Below, piece by piece: positions 60,254 through 64,000 of a stretch of 64,000 nt of DNA. A model generated the notes under the pieces. It was given only the letters and a program-made list of their open reading frames with translations. It made no database searches and was not told where the DNA came from. The stretch lies in the NCBI RefSeq assembly GCF_011174675.1, contig NZ_JAANIG010000001.1:186001-250000 (forward strand). Direction: 5' to 3'. The position numbers and the translations under genes are program-made. Origin of the DNA: Perlabentimonas gracilis (GTDB lineage Bacteria > Bacteroidota > Bacteroidia > Bacteroidales > Tenuifilaceae). The stretch's first letter is position 1. Each line of letters begins with the position of its first letter.

Positions 60254-61585
60254 TTACCTGCTGGTGCTAATCTTTTTGTAACCCGTTAGCCTATGGTAGC
60301 GAGCACCAAGCGGCTTGTAGTAAACCAGCACGGTGTAGCTGTTCTCGGTGTCGAAGTAACTCCCCTCGAAATGGGTAGCATCCACCTCGCCAGTTTTATC
60401 GTTTACAACCAGATATCGATAGTTGTAAGCACCTTGCTTTAGCAGCAGTCTAGTTTCGTAAGCATTCCGTTCGGGGTTAAATACCATTCGGTTCGGTGGG
60501 CTAAGCTCCCATCCCGTAAGTTCGCCAAAAAGATAAACACTTTTACCCTCGTCCAGCTCCATTGGAGTTCTAAGCGTAAAGTAGGTCCATGCGTAGTCGG
60601 CCTCAATATGACTTTGTGTGCTGCGCTCTAAGTTAACCACAAACCTACCGTTCAGGTCGGGGTAAAAGGTGTAGCGAGTACTTCTGCGGCTGTGGTCTTC
60701 GTTTAGCTGAATGTGAAACTCACCACCATAGTAGCTTATCGATTGTATGCCCTGCCCGCTATAACGTATGCTCTTGCTATCGAATAGCCTATACTCGTTA
60801 CCGCCTTCAAATATCAGCGCGTTTGGTTGCGAGTAGTCCAATATATCACCCCTAACAAATGCAGGTTTTACATCCTCATGGCAGCCCTGAAAAAGATGAT
60901 TCTGACATACCACCGCTTTTATTTCGGCAAATGGGTCGGTAATCCTTAGGCGTGCCGTGTTGAGCTGCAGCTCAACTTGCTGTCCTGAAAAGCGAAATTC
61001 CCCAGCCGAAGGCTGACGGATGCTTACCGTTATGTTTATGAGGGGCTCGTAAACTAAAAATCTGCGTTGCAGTAATATTTCGTCAGGGTTGTACGTGTCG
61101 AATACCCTAATTAGGTAGTTCCCCGATATCCTCATCCTAACATCCCGGTTTGGAAGTTCGAGCCTAAAATGCGTGTAGCTGCTTGAAGTGCCAGTTGAGA
61201 AGCTGTAGTCTCGTATTTCATTCACCTCAAAGCCATCCATATAGTCATTAATAAAAAGGTTGGATGGGTTCCACTCCGAATCGCAATGTACAATGGAGTA
61301 GGAGTAGTTTCCTGGGGTGTTAGATATATCGTCAAAGGTTAATACTACCCTGTCGTTCCCATTCATTTCAATCACTGGGTCAGCAAGTTCCCAGCCGAGC
61401 TTATGGGTTTTTACGGTTTTTATAGATGGTGAATTTGTAAATTCTAGCGTGTTTTTATCATTGCTGTGAACAAATACGCTAGCCGTTGTGTTGTTTGTGA
61501 AATAACAAACAGACAAGGCTAATAATATAATTAGCCTGTATTTGCCCAGTTGTGTAGTTCTATCGATGCTTTGATGAAGAGCCAT
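60254..61585 (-). CDS. DUF5103 protein, type IX secretion system plug-like
   Basis: 443 residues: N-terminal hydrophobic signal (about 18-36), then the DUF5103 pattern. N-terminal beta domain (VLTFDDISNTPGNYSYSIVH, CDSEWNPSNLFINDYMDGFE), YTHFRLELPN, GNYLIRVFDTYNPDEILLQR, and a C-terminal FGELTGWELS then RLLLKQGAYNYRYLVV. This family includes the Plug protein that closes the SprA translocon of the T9SS, so it implies the genome encodes a T9SS. No other T9SS gene is in the window. Function by family only. Confidence 0.88.
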   Translation of the reverse strand: MALHQSIDRTTQLGKYRLIILLALSVCYFTNNTTASVFVHSNDKNTLEFTNSPSIKTVKTHKLGWELADPVIEMNGNDRVVLTFDDISNTPGNYSYSIVHCDSEWNPSNLFINDYMDGFEVNEIRDYSFSTGTSSSYTHFRLELPNRDVRMRISGNYLIRVFDTYNPDEILLQRRFLVYEPLINITVSIRQPSAGEFRFSGQQVELQLNTARLRITDPFAEIKAVVCQNHLFQGCHEDVKPAFVRGDILDYSQPNALIFEGGNEYRLFDSKSIRYSGQGIQSISYYGGEFHIQLNEDHSRRSTRYTFYPDLNGRFVVNLERSTQSHIEADYAWTYFTLRTPMELDEGKSVYLFGELTGWELSPPNRMVFNPERNAYETRLLLKQGAYNYRYLVVNDKTGEVDATHFEGSYFDTENSYTVLVYYKPLGARYHRLTGYKKISTSR

Positions 61586-61777
61586 TTATGGAATTGTTTG
61601 TTTATAGATAAGTAACGAAAATAGGAATTATTAATTATTGTTGAGGGTAAATTGGCTAAATATCCATAATATTGCCGACTTTTAAGGTGCGCATATGGTT
61701 TTGATGATAAATCTCACTATTCCGGTTTTTAACATCTGAATAGGACTATTGCCCATTTATTAATACATGTTGATGGT

Positions 61778-61830
61778 TATATTTGTGCTCCCTTTTTTAT
61801 TTCGCAACGTTGAATAATTTTATAAATTTG
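61778..61830 (+). promoter_or_regulatory. Two candidate -7 boxes upstream of nqrA
   Basis: TATATTTG (61778-61785) and TAAATTTG (61823-61830) both match TAnnTTTG; leaders would be about 68 nt or 23 nt. Neither has a clear -33 element. Confidence 0.4.
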
Positions 61831-61857
61831 TTATCCAAATCCAAATAATTTTAAATC

Positions 61858-63216
61858 ATGCCAAAAGTATTTAAAATACGCAAAGGTTTGAACATCCCGC
61901 TAAAAGGAGAGGCCGAGAAGGTTTTTACCAGAGCTGAATTGGCAGAGTTCTACGCGGTAAAACCCACCGACTTTCCTGGGCTTACGCCCAAGCTAAGTGT
62001 TGCCGAGGGCGATAAGGTTAAAGTTGGAACGCCTCTGTTTTACGACAAGTACCGTACCAGCATCTATTTTACCTCACCCGTAAGTGGTGTGGTACACCTC
62101 ATCAGGCGTGGTGAGCGGCGCAAAATCTTAGAGGTTGTGGTAAAAACCGATAACTCTCAGGATTTTGAGGAGTTTGGTAGGTCTAACCCCAAGGAGCTAT
62201 CGCGTGAGCAAGTGGTTGAAAGGATGCTGAAAGCAGGTCTTTGGCCTACCCTACGGCAAAGGCCTTACTCTATTATCGCTAACCCAGAAGATAAGCCAAA
62301 GGCTATTCATATCTCTGGTTTCGATACATCGCCCTTATCGCCCGATTTAGACTTTGCGGTTAAGGACGAGGGCGAGGCTTTCCAAGCTGGAATTGATGCC
62401 CTAAACCAACTTGCCGAAGGCAATGTGAACCTAAACCTAAATGCCGATTACCCCCCTAGCAGTGTTTACACCAAGGTTAAGGGGGTTAAGTTTAACTACT
62501 TTTCAGGGCCGCATCCTGCAGGTAACGTGGGGGTTCAAATACACCATGTTGCCCCCATTAATAAGGGTGATTTGATTTGGGTGGTAAACCCCCTTGATGT
62601 AATAATTATTGGACGTCTTTTCCTTCGAGGTATATACGATGCTACCAAGGTAATTGCATTGGCAGGTTCTGAGGTGCAAAAACCTCGTTACTTCATTGTG
62701 AAAACTGGTGCATCCATTGCCAATATTATTGCCGATAATGTTACCAAGAACCCCGAGGAACTTAGGTTTATCAGCGGTAATGTGCTTACCGGAGCAAAAA
62801 TTGAACCCGATGGATTCTTAGGCTTTTACGATAATATGGTTACCGTAATCCCCGAAGGGAACTACTACGAATTCTTAGGGTGGGCGCAACCGGGCTTCAA
62901 AAAGTACAGCTTCACCTCGGCATTCTTGTCGTCGTTATTACCTGGTAGAAAGTACACATTGGATACGAACCTCCATGGTGGCGAAAGAGCCTACGTGGTT
63001 ACCGGACAGTACGAGAAGGTGCTGCCGATGGACATTTACCCGGTTCACCTTATCAAGGCAATTCTGGCCAAGGATATCGATAAGATGGAGAACCTTGGAA
63101 TATATGAGGTTGCCGAGGAGGACTTTGCTCTATGTGAGTACGTATGCACATCGAAAACTAATGTGCAAGAGATAATTCGCGAAGGGTTAGATTTGATGAT
63201 CAAAGAGCTGGGGTAA
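61858..63216 (+). CDS. nqrA: Na+-translocating NADH:quinone reductase subunit A
   Basis: 452 residues, starting MPKVFKIRKGLNIPLKGEAE. Biotinyl/barrel-hybrid-like N-terminal region (VAEGDKVKVGTPLFYDKY, SPVSGVVHLIRRGERR), GPHPAGNVGVQIHHV and C-terminal MDIYPVHLIKAILAKDIDKM, CEYVCTSK are diagnostic of NqrA. Cytoplasmic-face subunit of the Nqr complex, which couples NADH oxidation to Na+ export. First gene of the operon; nqrB follows after 54 bp. Confidence 0.97.
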   Translation: MPKVFKIRKGLNIPLKGEAEKVFTRAELAEFYAVKPTDFPGLTPKLSVAEGDKVKVGTPLFYDKYRTSIYFTSPVSGVVHLIRRGERRKILEVVVKTDNSQDFEEFGRSNPKELSREQVVERMLKAGLWPTLRQRPYSIIANPEDKPKAIHISGFDTSPLSPDLDFAVKDEGEAFQAGIDALNQLAEGNVNLNLNADYPPSSVYTKVKGVKFNYFSGPHPAGNVGVQIHHVAPINKGDLIWVVNPLDVIIIGRLFLRGIYDATKVIALAGSEVQKPRYFIVKTGASIANIIADNVTKNPEELRFISGNVLTGAKIEPDGFLGFYDNMVTVIPEGNYYEFLGWAQPGFKKYSFTSAFLSSLLPGRKYTLDTNLHGGERAYVVTGQYEKVLPMDIYPVHLIKAILAKDIDKMENLGIYEVAEEDFALCEYVCTSKTNVQEIIREGLDLMIKELG

Positions 63217-63270
63217 CCTTCGTAAGTACAACAGTATAAATAAATATTTTGCACACATAAATACCGTATA

Positions 63271-64000
63271 ATGAAAGCACTACGAAGTTTAATTGATAAG
63301 ATTAAGCCAAATTTCGAGAAGGGAGGGAAGCTGGAGGCATTTCACTCCACTTTCGATGCGTTCGAAACCCTACTCTTTGTGCCTAACCATGTTACCGTTA
63401 AGGGAAGCCACATCCGCGATCATATCGATATGAAGCGTACCATGATAATAGTGGTTATGGCCCTCATGCCAGCCTTACTTTTTGGAATATGGAACGTAGG
63501 TTACCAGAATGCGTTGGCCACCGGAAGCGAGATAGCATTTTGGCCAATGGTAATGTATGGCCTCATTAAAGTATTACCCATAATTGTTGTTTCCTATGTG
63601 GTGGGGCTTGCCATTGAGTTTATATTTGCCCAAGTTCGTAAGCATGAGGTAAACGAGGGTTTCCTTGTTACGGGTATGCTAATTCCGCTTATTGTACCTG
63701 TTGATATACCCCTGTGGATGGTTGCTTTAGCCACTGCCTTCTCAGTAATTATTGGCAAGGAAGTGTTTGGCGGAACAGGTATGAATATCTTTAACCCAGC
63801 CCTGTTGGCTCGTGCCTTCCTGTTTTTTGCCTACCCATCGCATATGAGTGGCGATTACGTTTGGGTATCGGGACTAACCAAAGGCGAAGGTATAATCGAT
63901 GGGTTTTCAGGAGCAACCCCTCTGGCTAACGCAGCGGCCTATCAGTTCGATAAGATTCCGTCGGCTATGGATATGTTCCTAGGCATTATACCCGGTTCTA
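63271..64000 (+). CDS. nqrB: Na+-translocating NADH:quinone reductase subunit B, cut by window end
   Basis: The first 243 residues are in the window; the frame is open to the edge. It starts MKALRSLIDKIKPNFEKGGK. The membrane helices begin near residue 50 (RTMIIVVMALMPALLFGIWN); GGTGMNIFNPALLARAFLFF is typical of NqrB/RnfD proteins. The covalent FMN site is GFSGAT, with Thr216 as the flavinylated residue by family. It lies 54 bp after nqrA in the usual nqrABCDEF order. The rest of the operon should lie to the right. Confidence 0.96.
   Translation, partial: MKALRSLIDKIKPNFEKGGKLEAFHSTFDAFETLLFVPNHVTVKGSHIRDHIDMKRTMIIVVMALMPALLFGIWNVGYQNALATGSEIAFWPMVMYGLIKVLPIIVVSYVVGLAIEFIFAQVRKHEVNEGFLVTGMLIPLIVPVDIPLWMVALATAFSVIIGKEVFGGTGMNIFNPALLARAFLFFAYPSHMSGDYVWVSGLTKGEGIIDGFSGATPLANAAAYQFDKIPSAMDMFLGIIPGS

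Overview
The window comes from a Bacteroidota chromosome, most likely a Bacteroidales-type organism. The evidence is SusC/SusD outer-membrane uptake pairs, several TonB-dependent receptors, a DUF5103-type plug protein of the type IX secretion system, an S46 dipeptidyl-peptidase, NqrA/NqrB, many secreted lipoproteins, and promoters carrying the Bacteroidota -7 element TAnnTTTG. No rRNA, tRNA, CRISPR array, phage or complete insertion sequence was recognised. The right edge cuts nqrB; the left edge holds no gene I can support.

Layout. 0.1-1.5 kb: a stand-alone PP2C phosphatase and a secreted MORN-type protein. 1.8-6.8 kb: a TonB-dependent receptor, a beta-helix-like lipoprotein and a PhoB/OmpR-type response regulator. 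The three promoters of this module share 11-bp phased TAA repeats at one fixed distance from the -7 box, so I read it as a probable Pho-like regulon. 6.9-15.8 kb: housekeeping and metabolic genes (hemerythrin, GNAT, HAD phosphatase, HD hydrolase, M14 carboxypeptidase, flavoprotein, FAH-family enzyme, Omp85-type barrel). 16.2-22.2 kb: a SusC/SusD/surface-lipoprotein uptake operon. 22.3-33.5 kb: a MORN protein, then a SusD-like lipoprotein with no SusC, a lipocalin-like lipoprotein, a TonB receptor with an N-terminal STN-like signalling domain, a DUF4249 lipoprotein, an MG2/plug-like exported protein, an unknown exported protein, an ECF sigma factor and an anti-sigma-like protein whose C-terminus looks like an outer-membrane beta-barrel. 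Together these could form a trans-envelope sensing and uptake system.

33.8-45.6 kb: an MFS transporter, SPOR lipoprotein, radical SAM protein, acyl-CoA ligase, ribbon-helix-helix-like protein, a 253-bp MITE-like element, a hybrid histidine kinase, the divergent tRNA-modification genes mnmA and truA with overlapping face-to-face promoters, a small carboxypeptidase-regulatory-domain protein, and plsY. 45.7-53.7 kb: a DPP7-type S46 peptidase, repeat-rich spacer DNA, a CDF zinc transporter with a LysM/periplasmic-binding protein, an FGE-like protein and an S9 peptidase behind an octamer array. 53.8-64 kb: a Na+/H+ antiporter with a C-terminal cyclic-nucleotide-binding-like domain, a short ExbB-like protein, a LytS/LytTR two-component pair, a TPR protein, the T9SS plug-like protein, and the start of the nqr operon.

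Several start codons were moved downstream of the longest reading frame because a TAnnTTTG box lies on or beyond the upstream start. Functions are by family recognition from sequence alone; no database search was run.
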